Shown: piece by piece, positions 1 to 12,989 of the stretch
Position numbering within the stretch: the stretch's first letter is position 1
How the letters are laid out: the number at the start of each line of letters is the position of its first letter
Assembly: GCA_004802705.1 (NCBI GenBank)
Contig: SGPL01000027.1
Span: 1 to 64,000, forward strand
Length of the DNA stretch: 64,000 bases
Reading direction: 5' to 3'
Source of the DNA: Bondarzewia mesenterica
Taxonomy: Eukaryota; Basidiomycota; Agaricomycetes; Russulales; Bondarzewiaceae
The notes under the pieces: model-generated
What the model was told of the DNA's origin: nothing
Seen by the model: only the letters and a program-made list of their open reading frames with translations
Database searches by the model: none
Made by a program: the position numbers and the translations under genes

Positions 1-1716
1 TTAAATATAAAAGGAGCCAAGAGACGTAGATGGTGGTGGTTGAAATCAAAGACGACGCGACGCGACGCGACACGACACGGCGAGGAGTTGCGGAGCGCCG
101 TGTGATGTTGTGACGGTGTTATGTCACGCGTCCATCACAGCTCCACTGGCTCGTAAGCGGGACTCGTATGCGGCGGTCGCTTACAGCGTAAGCGCCAACT
201 TTGAGCTCCCCTACTGGTGAGCGCTTGTCTGTTCAGCCCTGTTCGGCCACACAGCTTGTGTCGCGAATGATGGGAACAAATCCATGATGTGAAGACAGGA
301 ATTCTTGTTACGCTTCAGCCTGGATCGAAATATTGTCGCCGAGGAGGTCGATTGGTTGAACTTTCATCATACAGTCGATGCATACAGTTATAAAACGTGC
401 CCGAGAATGGGTAGCGTCGAACGCGCCCGATGGAGAACAGGGAGAGGGGTATCATTGTAGATCATTCTGCCGTCGTATCAGTCTCAGCTAACCCTTCCTT
501 ACCTTTCTTTGTAGATGCAAGTAGTCATGTAATGCTCTGGGGAGTCATGATACGTTGTTCAGAGTAGTTATGATATGAAATTTGCGAGGAAAGCTGGCGG
601 CAAATCTGACGATTGGAGAGGTTGTAACACATACCGGCCAAGATGGGCTCCCAGCTTAATTAAAGAAAAATAATTCGCAATCTATTATGAAAGTGGACGA
701 GCAACACAGAGCATTCTTTGGGTATATGGAGAAGGCAGAGGGCGGTGACGCCGTGGTTTGATGTGTCACGGTGAAAAAAAAAAGCTGAATCTGTGTACCA
801 GTCGTTCGAGGCAGCATTGTGAATATCTCATACCTGGCAGGAGCCCCGCGCTGGACTGGGATGTGACTATACCTGGAACAAAGCCATAAATTCCTGCTCA
901 GTTCAAAAACAAAAACAAAAAGGCGAGACCACAGGTGCTGTACGCTCGGAAAGTATTTATACTGTCGAATTTTCGGATGTTTTGTGGAGCTGCGGAGGAA
1001 GCGGGATTGCAAGTCACACTTGATGTCACACATACCACGGCCTAGCCATAAATTAAGGTTAGGGTAGCTCAGATGTTCAATAGGCGGCAGACTACATTTC
1101 ATTTTCTCAACCATCGCAGACGACCTTCGAACGATCAGTGCACGATATTCATGGGCTTCTTTGGAGTCTGTCCTTCTTCATGATGCTAGAAGACAATTGC
1201 GTTTCAGGAGGCTTAAGGGTGTCAGGAGAGCTCGGTAGTGTATTTATTCATTTTACTCGGCTCATAGCATCCTGTCGGCTTCGATCCGAGCAAGAAAAGA
1301 TACGAACCTGTAACTTTTCCAATCATAGGTGACAAGGCCTTGAGGATGTCGATGAGGCTGCTTTGAATTCCCGGTTTGTAGCGGCATCCGATCGTGACAA
1401 GTCCGTCTCTTGTAATTCCGCCCTTATTAAACCACCAGCTGCCTTTATGGTCACCATTCCTTTGCTCATCAAATCGAGAGCAGGGCATTGCTCCGTGAGG
1501 ATCTTGAGGAGACTGAAACATGTAAATTGGCACGAGGTAGAAGATTCGATGACGGCGACTGGCTGACGTAAAATCCAGTTTTTGGGGGCTGGGGACAACC
1601 CCAGTGCGGAACGTGCAAGGTGTACACTGTAGGTCTTCAAATCTCCTGGCCTCTTCCATTCGTCTCCAAATTATCTCCCTGAGTCCCTCTCTTCCGCCCA
1701 CCATAATCCACGAGAC
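1..1716. other. Upstream region of acetyl-CoA carboxylase, no gene seen
   Basis: No reading frame here has splice structure or a recognisable product. The open frames at 656-1114 and 1222-1803 on the minus strand have low-complexity or haphazard translations and are treated as chance. The segment next to the start at 1717 presumably holds the promoter and 5' leader of the carboxylase gene. I could not assign a TATA element or transcription start. Confidence 0.6.
51..79. repeat. Short GACGC/GACAC microsatellite-like tract
   Basis: About five imperfect copies of a pentamer of the form gacgc/gacac lie in tandem. It is a simple-sequence tract with no associated gene. Confidence 0.6.
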
Positions 1717-4700
1717 ATGTCTGCCTATGATCACTCCAAAGTCGCCCATTTCATCGGTATGTGCAACTTGAGCACTAGCAGACTTGTGCTTACCATCAGC
1801 CAACGCTGCTCTCAGGCGGTAATTCTATAGACAAGGCGGCTGCTGGCCGTGTTCACGATTTTGTCAAGGCCAATGGTGGTCATACCGTTATAAGCAAGGT
1901 GTGTCGAAGTCTCAAACGCGTCCGTCTGGCTTGTCTGCTCACACGTCGTACCTCAGGTCTTGATCGCGAATAATGGTCGGGTGATTTCTAGCATGTGCTT
2001 GACAATTCCTCACTGACAACTCTTTCTCCTGTTATGTAGGCATTGCTGCAGTGAAAGAAATCCGTTCAATCCGACAATGGAGCTACGAAACGTTCGGCGA
2101 TGAGCGCGCTGTCGAGTTCACAGTAATGGCGACACCAGAAGACCTCAAGGTCAATGCCGAATACATTCGTATGGCAGATCGCTATGTCGAGGTACCTGGC
2201 GGAACAAATAATAACAACTACGCCAATGTCGACCTCATCGTTGACGTGGCCGAACGCGCAGGTGTTCACGCCGTATGGGCGGGTTGGGGTCATGCGTCTG
2301 AGAACCCCCGCCTGCCCGAGAGTCTCGCGGCTAGCAAGAACAAGATTGTATTCATTGGTCCTCCAGGAAGCGCGATGCGCAGTCTTGGCGACAAGATCTC
2401 GAGTACGATCGTGGCGCAGAGCGCAGAGGTGCCCACAATGGCTTGGTCCGGTACTGGTATCTCGGAAACCATTTTGTCGGATGCGGGTTTCGTCACTGTC
2501 CCCGAAAAAGCATACCAGGATGCTTGCGTAACGAACGTCGAGGAAGGTTTGGCTAAGGTGGAACAGATTGGTTGGCCCGTGATGGTTAAGGCCAGTGAGG
2601 GTGGAGGAGGAAAGGGTATCCGAAAGGTAGAAAGGGCTGAAGACTTCAAGAATGCGTATAACGCAGTCATTGGTGAAATACCAGGTGCGTATATGCGCGC
2701 CACTAAGTAGTTGTTATCGATTCACTTCCATACCTTCTCAGGCTCTCCCATTTTCATCATGAAGCTCGCTGGTCAGGCGCGGCATTTGGAGGTTCAGCTA
2801 TTGGCGGACCAGTATGGCAACGCGATTTCGCTTTTTGGACGTGACTGCTCGGTCCAGCGCAGACACCAGAAAATTATTGAAGAGGCGCCTGTCACCATTG
2901 CCAAGGCCGACATCTTCGAGGAGATGGAACGTGCTGCAGTCCGCCTTGCGAAACTCGTCGGTTATGTTAGCGCAGGAACGGTTGAATGTATGCGCTTTAT
3001 TCTATACTACAACGTCCTAGGCTGACTGGGCCGTTCTCGCTTAGATCTTTACAGCCATTCTGAAGACGTATTTTACTTCTTGGAGTTGAACCCTCGTCTC
3101 CAAGTTGAACACCCCACGACGGAGATGGTATCCGGTGTCAACCTGCCGGCTGCTCAGCTCCTTATCTCAATGGGTATCCCACTGCACCGTATCCGTACCA
3201 TTCGCCAGCTCTATGGCGTCGGTCCCAACGGCTCTTCCGAGATCGATTTCGACATGGTCAAGCCGGAGTCGAATCAGCTTCAGCGCAAGCCGCGCCCGAA
3301 GGGGCATGTCGTCGCCGTGCGTATCACTGCAGAGAATCCCGATGCTGGCTTCAAACCGTCGTCTGGCTCGCTTCAAGAGCTCAACTTCCGTTCTAGTACC
3401 AACGTCTGGGGTTACTTCTCAGTCGGCAGCGCCGGTGGGCTGCACGAGTTTGCTGATTCGCAGTTCGGGCATATCTTCGCTTACGGTGAGGATCGGTCGG
3501 AGAGTCGGAAGAACATGATCGTCGCGCTCAAAGAGCTCAGCATCCGTGGCGACTTTAGGACCACCGTTGAGTATCTCATCAAGTTATTAGAGACGCAGGC
3601 TTTCGAGGAGAACACCATCACGACTGGGTGGCTCGATTCTCTCATCAGCAGTAAGCTGACAGCAGAGCGGCCCGACCCGACTTTGGCCGTTATTTGCGGC
3701 GCCGTGACGAAGGCGCATCTTGCGTCGGAGGCGTGCTGGACTGAATACAAGCGCATCTTGGACAAGGGACAGGTTCCCTCGCGCGATATCCTGAAGACCG
3801 TTTTTGGCATCGATTTTATTTACGAGAATACTCGTTACTCGTTCACTGCTACGCGCTCCTCTCGCACAGCCTGGACTCTTTTCCTTAACGGCGGGCGCAC
3901 AATGGTCGGCGCACGCCCTCTTGCTGATGGTGGCCTGCTGGTTCTCTTGGACGACAAAAGCCACTCTATCTACTGGCGCGAGGAGGTCGGCGCGCTCCGC
4001 CTCATGGTCGATTCGAAAACCTGTCTCATCGAGCAGGAGAACGATCCCACGCAGTTGAGGAGCCCAAGTCCAGGCAAACTCGTGCGGTTCCTGGTCGACA
4101 GTGGCGATCATGTCAAGGCCGGGGACGCATACGCGGAGATTGAAGTCATGAAGATGTACATGCCTCTGGTAGCTGCTGAGGATGGAATTGTTAATTTTGT
4201 CAAGCAGCCTGGCGTTTCTCTGGCTCCTGGCGACATCCTCGGGATCCTGATGCTAGATGACCCTGCTCGTGTCAAGCACGCCAAACCGTTCAACGGTCTT
4301 CTCCCATCTATGGGTATGCCCGGTGTCACTGGCAACAAGCCGCATCAGCGTCTTCACCTCTACGTCGACATCCTCAACAACATCCTGGATGGTTTCGACA
4401 ACCAGGCGATCATGGCGTCGACTTTTAAGAGCCTGGTCGATGTTCTTCATGACCCAGAACTGCCATACTCGGAGCTCAATTCCATTCTATCAGCTTTCTC
4501 TGGACGCCTACCTGCCAAATTGGAGGATAGCATTCGTGCCACGAATGACGTGGCCAAATTGAAGGGCGACAACCACGAATTTCCTGCCGCGCGTTTGAAG
4601 AAACAGCTGGAACACTATGTACAGGACAACCTGCGCCCTCAGGAACGCGCGGTATTCCGTAGCCAGTTTGGCACGCTATTCGATGTTGTCGAGCGGTACT

Positions 4701-7700
4701 CCGGTGGGCTCAAGGGACACGAGATCCACACAATCGCGAACCTTCTGGCGCGATATGTCAACACAGAGAAGCTTTTTGGCGGGAGCATTGAGGCACGTGT
4801 CTTGGCTCTGAGAGAGCAGTACAAGGACGATCTCGAGCAGGTCGTTTCGCTCGTCTTGAGTCATATCAAGGCGCAGAGCAAGGCGAAGCTCATCTTATTA
4901 ATATTGGACTACGTGAAGTCGAACGGCTTGCCGGTGTCAAACGCCGAGAGCCCGCTGTCCCAGGTCGCACAGGGTCTTGTTGCGCTGGAGGGCAGGTGAG
5001 TTATGCTTCCGGTCGTCATTCAATATATTGCGCATACTAATGGGCGTGTCAGATCTTCAACACAGGTTTCTCTGAAGGCTCGTGAGGTGCTGATTGCGGG
5101 TCAGATGCCCTCATATGAGGAGCGTCTGGTTCAGATGGAGGCCGTACTCAAGACTAGTGTGAGCAACACGTACTATGGCGAGCAGGGCCACGGAACGAAC
5201 AGGTATGTCTTGATCTCATCTTGTTACACCACCATGTTGATCTTTCTTTTTCAGAACGCCGTCGGTCGAGGTCCTCAAAGAACTCAGTGACTCCAGGTAC
5301 ACCGTCTTCGATGTCCTTCCGTCATTCTTCAGCAACGAGGACCCTTGGGTAACCCTTGGTGAGAACGGCGCTGCATGACTATATCACTTTACTAATCCGT
5401 GTGCAGCTGCCTTCGAGGTGTACGTGCGTCGTGCGTACCGAGCCTACAACCTGTTGTCAATCGACTACGAGGAAGGCGATGGTCTTGACGATGGTGACGC
5501 ACCCAGTGTCTTGACTTGGCGATTCAACCTTGGTCAGTCGCACTCTCCGCCCGAAACTCCCCGGATTGAGAGGTTTGGGTCAGTATCAAGATACATCTTC
5601 TATATCGCCTCCCACTGATATCTTTCCATCTTAGCGAAACCCGCCGTCAGGGTTCTGTCAGCGATCTGACTTATATGATCAATCGCAATCAGTCGCAGCC
5701 AGTTCGCTATGGAGCAATCGCGTCCTTCCCTAACCTGGAGACACTTTCGCGAGGGTTGGAGCAAGTTGCATCCTTACTTCCCGCCTTCGACAACGCCGAT
5801 TACGGTCAGCGTTATGGCGGCGATAGCCAACCACCGAACGTTCTTAATCTTGCGCTCCGCATCTTTGACCCGGCCGATGACATGCCTGAAGATACCTGGT
5901 GCGAGAAGATTGACGCGTTCATCAACGATCGCAAAGACATAGTCGCTGCGAGGGGCGTTCGTCGCGTCTCGATCGTCATCTGCCGGGAAGGTCAGTATCC
6001 ATGGTACTACACCCTGCGCGAGATGGACGGTTCGTGGCGCGAAGAGCAGGCGATCCGTAACATCGAGCCTGCCCTTGCCTTCCAGCTGGAGCTCAGCCGC
6101 TTGTCCAACTATAACTTGACGCCGTGCTTTGTCGGGAACAAGCAGATCCACATCTACCATGGTGTTGCTCGCGAGAACCAGCTCGATCACCGTTTCTTCA
6201 TCCGCGCTCTTATTCGCCCTGGTCGTCTACGGGACAACATGAATACCGCTCAGTATCTTATCTCTGAGACCGATCGCCGTGTCACCAGCATTCTTGACGC
6301 TCTGGAGGTCGTCAACGTCAAGTATCGCAATGCGGACTGTAACCATATTTTCATGAACTTCGTCTACAACCTCCCGGTGACTTATGAGGATGTCTTGGAG
6401 GCCATCTCTGGCTTTATAGAGCGTCATGGAAAGAGGCTCTGGCGCCTCCATGTTACCAGCTCGGAGATTCGCATCGCTCTTGAAGACAGTGAGGGCAATG
6501 TCACGCCCATCCGATGCATCATCGAGAACGTCTCCGGCTTCATTGTCAATTACCACGGTTATCAGGAGATCACCACCGACAAGGGCACGTCCATTCTAAA
6601 GTCCATCGGCGAGAAGGGGCCTCTTCACTTGCAGCCAGTTCACCAATCCTACCCGACGAAGGAGTCGTTACAGCCCAAGCGTTACCAGGCTCACCTCATT
6701 GGCACGACTTACGTCTACGACTTCCCTGACCTTTTCTCTAAGGCTTTGCAGAATGTCTGGGTCAAGGCACGCAGCATTAATCCATCCCTGTCTGCGCCGA
6801 AGATATACCTGGAGTCGAGGGAGCTCGTGTTGGACGAAAATGACCAACTGGTAGAGGTCGACAGGGCGCCTGGCAACAACGCGTTCGGTATGATTGGATG
6901 GGTGTTCACGATGAGGACGCCGGAGTACCCCAACGGTCGCAGGGCGGTAGTTATTGCCAACGACATCACCTTCAAGATTGGCTCTTTCGGTCCTCAAGAG
7001 GATCAATACTTTTACTTTGCGACGCAGTACGCCCGCGAGCGAGGTCTTCCTCGTATCTATCTATCTGCCAACTCGGGTGCTCGTATTGGCCTGGCCGAGG
7101 AGGCGATGAGCCTCTTCTCCGCCGCTTGGATCAACAAGGACGAGCCCGAGAAGGGTATCAGCTACTTGTACTTAACTCACGAGAACTGGTTGAAGATCCA
7201 GGAGAAAGGTACTGGTTCTGTTCGTACCGAGGAGATTGAGGATGATGGTGAGCGTCGCCACAAAATCACGGATATCATTGGTCTGCAAGACGGTCTCGGT
7301 GTCGAGTGCCTCAAAGGTTCCGGTCTCATTGCTGGAGAGACCTCGCGTGCCTACGACGACATCTTCACCATCACGCTCGTTACCGCTCGTTCGGTCGGTA
7401 TTGGTGCCTACCTTGTCCGTCTTGGAGAGCGCGCCGTCCAGGTGGAAGGACAGCCCATCATCCTCACTGGCGCCCCTGCGCTCAACAAGGTCCTCGGTCG
7501 TGAAGTGTACACTTCCAATTTGCAGCTTGGCGGGACGCAGATTATGCACAAGAACGGTGTCTCTCATCTTACCGCCAGCAGTGACTTGGAGGGTGCTACT
7601 CACATCCTCGAATGGCTTTCATATGTTCCTGAAGCCAAGGGCGAGAAGCTCCCCGTTACGGTATCGGCGGATTCATGGGATCGCGAGATCGGTTATGTCC

Positions 7701-9063
7701 CACCGAAAGGCTCTTATGATCCTCGCTGGTTCATCGAGGGCAAGACGGATGAGACGTCCTCTCAGTGGCTCAGTGGCTTTTTCGACAAGGGCTCCTTCCA
7801 GGAGACGCTCAGCGGATGGGCTCAGACTGTCGTCGTCGGCCGCGCGCGCCTTGGCGGTATTCCTATGGGTGTCATTGCTGTCGAGACAAGGACTATTGAA
7901 CGCGTCGTTCCTGCGGACCCTGCCAATCCCGCGTCTTTCGAGCAACGCATCATGGAGGCTGGTCAGGTGTGGTATCCCAATTCTGCTTACAAGACTGCGC
8001 AGGCGATATTCGACTTCAACCGCGAGGGTCTGCCTCTCATCATCTTCGCGAACTGGCGTGGATTCTCCGGCGGTCAGCAGGACATGTACGATGAGGTGCT
8101 GAAGCAAGGTTCCAAGATCGTTGACGGGTTGTCTTCGTATAAACAGCCCGTCTTCGTCTATATCGTGCCAAACGGCGAGTTGCGCGGTGGTGCCTGGGTC
8201 GTGCTTGACCCGTCGATCAGCGCCGAGGGACAGATGGAGATGTACGCGGACGTAGATGCTCGCGCCGGCGTTCTTGAACCGGAAGGCATCATTGAGATCA
8301 AGATGCGCCGTGACAAAATCACCGCATTGATGGAGCGTTTGGATTCGCGGTACGCGGAGCTGAAAAAGGAGAGTAAAGATACATCAAGAAGCGCGGAGGA
8401 GAGAGCTGCAGCTGCTGAAAAGCTCGAGGCGCGAGAGACATTGTTACAGCCGACGTACAAGCAGATTGCTCTGCTGTACGCGGACCTTCACGAGTAAGTC
8501 TATTCTCAGATATTTTGCTAAGCTCATCGTTCATTTTGTTGCTTCGATAGTCGTACCGGCCGTATGGAAGCCAAAGGATGCGCGAAGCCTGCCGTCTGGA
8601 AGCAGGCTCGTCGTTATTTCTACTGGGCGGTGCGCGCGCGCGTCGCTCGTTCGTCTGCTCTTGCCCAGCTCGCCGCCGCCACGCCTGATTCGACCCTCCA
8701 ATATCGTGAGCGACTTCTGAAATCGCTTACGCAACTCGACGAGGGAGCGGATAACAAGACAATTGCTGAGGCGCTCGAGGCGCTGGATCTCAGACCTACC
8801 GTGGCACAGCTGAAGAGCGACCACCTGTCCCACGAGCTGGTTGCGGCCGCGCAAGATGATCGCAAGGCAATGCTAGATGGCCTCGCGCGTTTGTTCGAGA
8901 GGCTTTCGGATGATGAGAAGGCTACGTTGATGTTGGCACTACAGACCTCTAACCGATCGCCCGGTAAGTCGTCTCGATTCTGGTGACACGACGTGTAGGA
9001 TGAGTGCTCATGATCATAACTTTCTTCATAGGACCCCCATCGTATACCACCGCTTCGTCGTGA
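1717..9063 (+). CDS. ACC1: Acetyl-CoA carboxylase, cytosolic multidomain
   Basis: Carboxylates acetyl-CoA to malonyl-CoA, the committed step of fatty acid synthesis. Twelve exons: 1717-1756, 1816-1898, 1957-1975, 2040-2684, 2742-2987, 3045-4995, 5053-5202, 5255-5358, 5407-5578, 5635-8493, 8551-8963, 9032-9063. They join in frame to 2237 residues, the usual length for a fungal ACC. Order: biotin carboxylase with VLIANNG, the Gly-rich ATP loop [10 protein letters not shown] and [11 protein letters not shown]; biotinyl domain with EVMKM (biotinylated Lys about residue 714, codon 4151-4153); central domain; then the two-part carboxyltransferase (about residues 1450-2050). The start at 1717 was chosen because [13 protein letters not shown] precedes the conserved core and is the first ATG in frame. 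All introns are GT-AG. No lesions seen. Confidence 0.97.
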
Positions 9064-9510
9064 AAACTAATGACCTGGATGACCTTGCCGTGGTTGTTCG
9101 AATTTCTGTCTGACATTGTATCACTATAATCGCATAGAATCTGTGTTGTCGTCGTTTTCTCGCATCGCACTAGTTTTTACGTTTCATGCTACTTCCTTCT
9201 AGATTACACGCATTTCATCAATAGATCAACTCTTGCACCATCAGGGTTGCAATACCTTCACTTTGTCTCTTCGACTTTGTCTGGTGGATGCTAAAATTTG
9301 CTGACGTCATATGGAGAATTAAAGAGAGTCCCGTGACAAGACAAGCGACGCAAGATTGGTTTCCTTTTCCGTCAATTCGAGACCTCTGTCCCGAGACAAC
9401 TGAAGCCCACTTTTTCACCTTGCCTCTTGTCCACAACACACAGCGTATCTATCTTCAGCCAGATTTCTTGTGCTAATCCTTGTCCCTATCATCACATAAC
9501 AACAGAGACG
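9064..9510. other. Intergenic region, carboxylase 3' end to Sds3-like promoter
   Basis: 447 bases between two genes on the same strand. No coding signal. It should hold the carboxylase terminator and the promoter of the next gene. Confidence 0.6.
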
Positions 9511-10707
9511 ATGCCTCCGCAGCCAGGGGTGTTCGCACTACCATATTCATCCACACACAAAGCTCGAGCCAACAACAACATGGACGTTCACAATGGCCTC
9601 TCTGATATGAACATGGCTTATCATCCTCAACATCACCACCATTCTGCTCATCCATCTTCCTCAGTCATGGTTGCGGGGCCGAGCTCACGGATCCACGGTA
9701 AGTACACATCACGTCGATTCTTTTTAAGTCTTGGTGACGAACGAGTTCGGGTAGGACCAGGAATTGACGAGCTGAAGCGGGACAAGCGGAAGAAGGAGTT
9801 AGCTGGAAGGCTTGGGAGAGATATGAATAGAGAAGAGTGCGTGTTCTCTTGATCCTTCTTGTGTATGATGCTCACGTAGCCATACCCAATAGCGCGCGGC
9901 ATTATGCGGAGTCGATATCTGCGTTGCACAGTGTATCCATACAACTCGCGGCACGGCCTGAGACACTTCCAGAATACAATTTGCGTCTGTACCCACTGTC
10001 TCTGGAACGCTCTGCGCTGCTGGCACAGGCCGCGGTTGAGGAAAGAAATGCGTTGGACATCACTCAGGCGGCATATGAACTCGAACGTGAGCGGGTCGAG
10101 GAGGAGTGGAAGCGTGGCCGGGATCGGATACGGGAGCGGTTGTTGGAAGGGATTGAGGAGAGGCGGAGGAGAGCACGGGAAGAGAAGGACGGGGAGGGGA
10201 CTGTGGGCGGTGCGTGTTCGTCGAGCTCATTTTCATTCGTTACCGTTTTCTCACAGTCGATCATCTGTTCTACTTTGTTCAGACGCGTCGCTGGACTCCC
10301 AGTCGCGTCCGCACATAACGCGCAAACTTCGTAACAAGCTGGGCACCTCTCCGCCGCCTACACCACTTTCCGCGCACCTCAATGGGGTGGCGAGCGGATC
10401 GTCGGGCCCGATTGTCTCGGGCATTATCTTGAACCCTCACTCCCTCTCCGTTGATGAACTCCCCTCACCGTTCCCCCTTCCGTTGACGGCGGCGCCTCTC
10501 CAAAATGCAAGCACCAGTGGTGGAGGCGGCGGAAGCAACCGTCGACGTGCAAAAGGTGGTGGGTTCCAGGTGCAAGCTGTTGGTGGGTTAGGGAAGAGCT
10601 GTGCGGCGTTGACGACCGCTAAGGATACGGAGGTAGAGAGTGACCTCGGAGAGATCAGGAGGGGGAATAAGAGACGGAGGACGACGGCTGTGGCGGGTAA
10701 GGCATAA
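9511..10707 (+). CDS. Sds3-like histone deacetylase complex subunit
   Basis: Exons 9511-9697, 9755-9836, 9893-10209 and 10283-10707 join in frame to 336 residues. The middle has the Sds3/BRMS1-type layout: a basic helix with DELKRDKRKKELAGRL, then a long charged coiled coil beginning near LERSALLAQAAVEERNALDI and continuing with alternating Glu/Arg. A RKLRNKLG motif follows, as in Sds3-like proteins of Rpd3/Sin3 deacetylase complexes. The N-terminus is His-rich (HPQHHHHSAHPS). The C-terminus is low-complexity and ends with a basic RRGNKRRRT stretch that could be a nuclear signal. Intron 2 has two candidate acceptors; the one at 9892 avoids a stop. Role inferred from the family: scaffold for a chromatin-silencing complex in the nucleus. 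Confidence 0.75.
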
Positions 10708-11216
10708 AGATTCGTCGTTTGCTTGGATTGCCCCAGGGGCTATTGACTGTATTTCATCGTCTTTCTCTACGTTGTATCGCTAATCATTATACCTCCTTTT
10801 CAATAACTCTCAACACAACTCGGACTGATTTTGAGATACCAGACAATTCGGGACCTATCGTACTTCCATTGCAAGTACAGAACTAGTCTCCTTTGCAGAC
10901 CCCATCGTTTCCATTCTGCGTGCAGGCGGTCACTTAGATCGCACTTAGTAGATCTCGCATGAAACGTGAAACGGATGTTATTGGCCGACACATTCAGTGG
11001 TACTTGTGAGCTTATGTAATGAAGTAAAGCTCAATAAGCTCCCTGCGTCATAATTAATGGTGTTTCAAGTTTAAACGTCCCAGGAGTCACTACGTACTAT
11101 ATTGACCAAGGTACTTTTTTTAACCTTTCAACCACCTGCAGTCTGATGCATACCTGGATGGCATGTTCTATCGATAGGACAGCAGCGGACATCTAAATTC
11201 ATAGATATTTTTCACC
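10708..11216. other. Intergenic region, no gene seen
   Basis: 509 bases of AT-leaning sequence between two genes on the same strand. No open frame with splice support. Confidence 0.6.
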
Positions 11217-12443
11217 ATGTCCTCTGAATTGAAGTCCAGTAATTCCACGCACCGCGTTTTCCCTCCTTTATACAAGTCCACAGGCGACGCATCTGCGGAC
11301 AGGCTCGCGTTCTTTCATATCCTAGAGCGATTGAAGGCACGGCTCCTCCCCTCGCTCGTCGAAGTTGCCCGTTAGCTAAAATTTGCATCTCACAGATACA
11401 AAAAAGAACGGGATGGGTCGATAACAATGTTATTACCTTTTCATCTCATCCGTTTTTCATTCATTTGGCTACTAATTTACGTCTCTTCTGACCCACTGTT
11501 CACAGATTCCCAATCCTGAAAGGTAAGGGCACTAGTGTCTTTTTTTCTCATCCGCTCATGAGTGTGCAACGCGGCCAGCATATCAGACCATATGTATCGA
11601 ATGGCCGTCCTTGCGATGTGCTGCTCGGACGCGCACTTAGACATAGCAAAGTAAGAGTGCCAATTTAATGCATATTATTTAGCTCAGCCTCTGGCGGCGG
11701 ACAAGGTGCGTCATGATCGCTATCGTGCACGACCTTGCGGAAGCACAAGGTGAGCGGCGACGACAGTTGTCCAGCCAATAACTCTGCAAAGCTCATGGAC
11801 TCGCGCCGGCCCTCTACGTAGTCGGTGACATCGCTCCGCGCGAAGGCATCCCAAAGGCGGAGAAACGCCGACTAGAAGCGGTGAGTCTTCATTTTGATGT
11901 ACCTATATAATGGGAACTTGGAGAATATGAAGTAAAAGCTTTCTTTCCTTTTCCTTAGGAAGCGATGCACAACTTCGTACATGAGATGCTGCATAGCAGC
12001 CCTGCGGCCCAGAGAATAGAGGCGCTGTGGAAGGCACGATCAGCTCTATCCCTTTTCCGTCTTTTTGCGTTCAAACAATTGTTTAGGAGTACGAAGACCA
12101 ATCATCCGATGAGGCTCGGTTTGTCAAAGGTACAAGTTGTTCATATATATTACTTGCCTGCACATTCAACCTCCGTTCAACCGTCCGCTCTCAGACCTCG
12201 ATCGATTCGAGATGGCCACCCAAGGTAAATATGCTCCTTCTCGAGACTATACCCTGTAATGAACGAAGTGCACCAGCTTTGGAGTACGAGCGCGCGCGTA
12301 AGAGTGGCGAACAGACGCTGCAGCCATTTTTTGATAGCAGTCTGCCGCTCCTTCGGCATCCGGAGGTGAAAGTGTGGGGCGCGGATTTGGCGGAGGAGAG
12401 GGAACGGGTGAAGAGAGGACAGGTGGGAACGGAGTCAAAATGA
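11217..12443 (+). CDS. HD-domain 5'-nucleotidase, HDDC2/YfbR type
   Basis: Small HD phosphohydrolase; yeast and human relatives dephosphorylate deoxynucleoside monophosphates. Ten exons: 11217-11336, 11396-11428, 11506-11522, 11579-11650, 11706-11749, 11822-11880, 11959-12033, 12087-12129, 12195-12224, 12277-12443, giving 219 residues, the usual family size. Metal site: H of ISDHMYRM and the HD of IVHDLAEAQVGD, followed by APREGIPKAEKRRLEAEAM; the distal Asp is in VKDLDRFEM. Introns 1 (11337-11395) and 7 (12034-12086) start with GC instead of GT, both after AAG and both reading GCACG. Frame and family alignment require these boundaries. Exon 3 is only 17 bases. It converges on ATIC. Confidence 0.88.
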
Positions 12444-12989
12444 AGTAGAACCGGGAATGACTGTGTCTCTATGGGAGGTAGATGGGTGCATCAAAGGGGG
12501 AGAGAAGGTGTCTAAGCTTTCGCTTCGATCTTTTCTTGCTCTTTTCGCAAGTCGTGCCAAGATTTCAATCCACATATCTGAGGCAAATTGGACCAGAGGA
12601 CCTTCAGTCCTTTTGTGAACATATTATGTGCATCAGATCTGCATCGGTTACAGACAATCCCGTGACAGAAGGACCAGAAGTCGACGTTTTTCAATGTCGA
12701 CTTCAGCTGTCTTGAAAGTAGGCAAATATTCATCACAACTGTCACATGAACGAAGCCAAAATGTTTGTGCGAACTCCATCTCCTGGACCTTTGCGCATAC
12801 AAGTCTCGCGGAAAAGTATGCACCCGTCGATGATCCAACCTTATGAAGCAACTATGCTGTGTTTAAGAAGACACAGACGTCAGATCAAAGACCGTTCAAA
12901 CAAATTGGTACATGGCTTATTGAAAACTGCTACCCGCATTCAATTCAGTAACTCCAAGTTCACGTGCGTTCGACCTTCCGTCCGTTTGT
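12444..12989. other. Convergent intergenic region, HDDC2-like and ATIC 3' ends
   Basis: 546 bases between two genes that point at each other. No coding signal on either strand. It probably holds both 3' untranslated regions and polyadenylation sites. Confidence 0.6.

Noticed and set aside
656..1114. 152-codon open frame on the minus strand upstream of the carboxylase gene.
   Set aside because: Composition is haphazard and no domain or intron pattern supports it.
5774..8107. Long antisense and off-frame open frames inside the acetyl-CoA carboxylase gene (for example 7236-8102 plus, 7673-8107 minus).
   Set aside because: They mirror the codon bias of a conserved coding exon and have no motifs or splice structure of their own.
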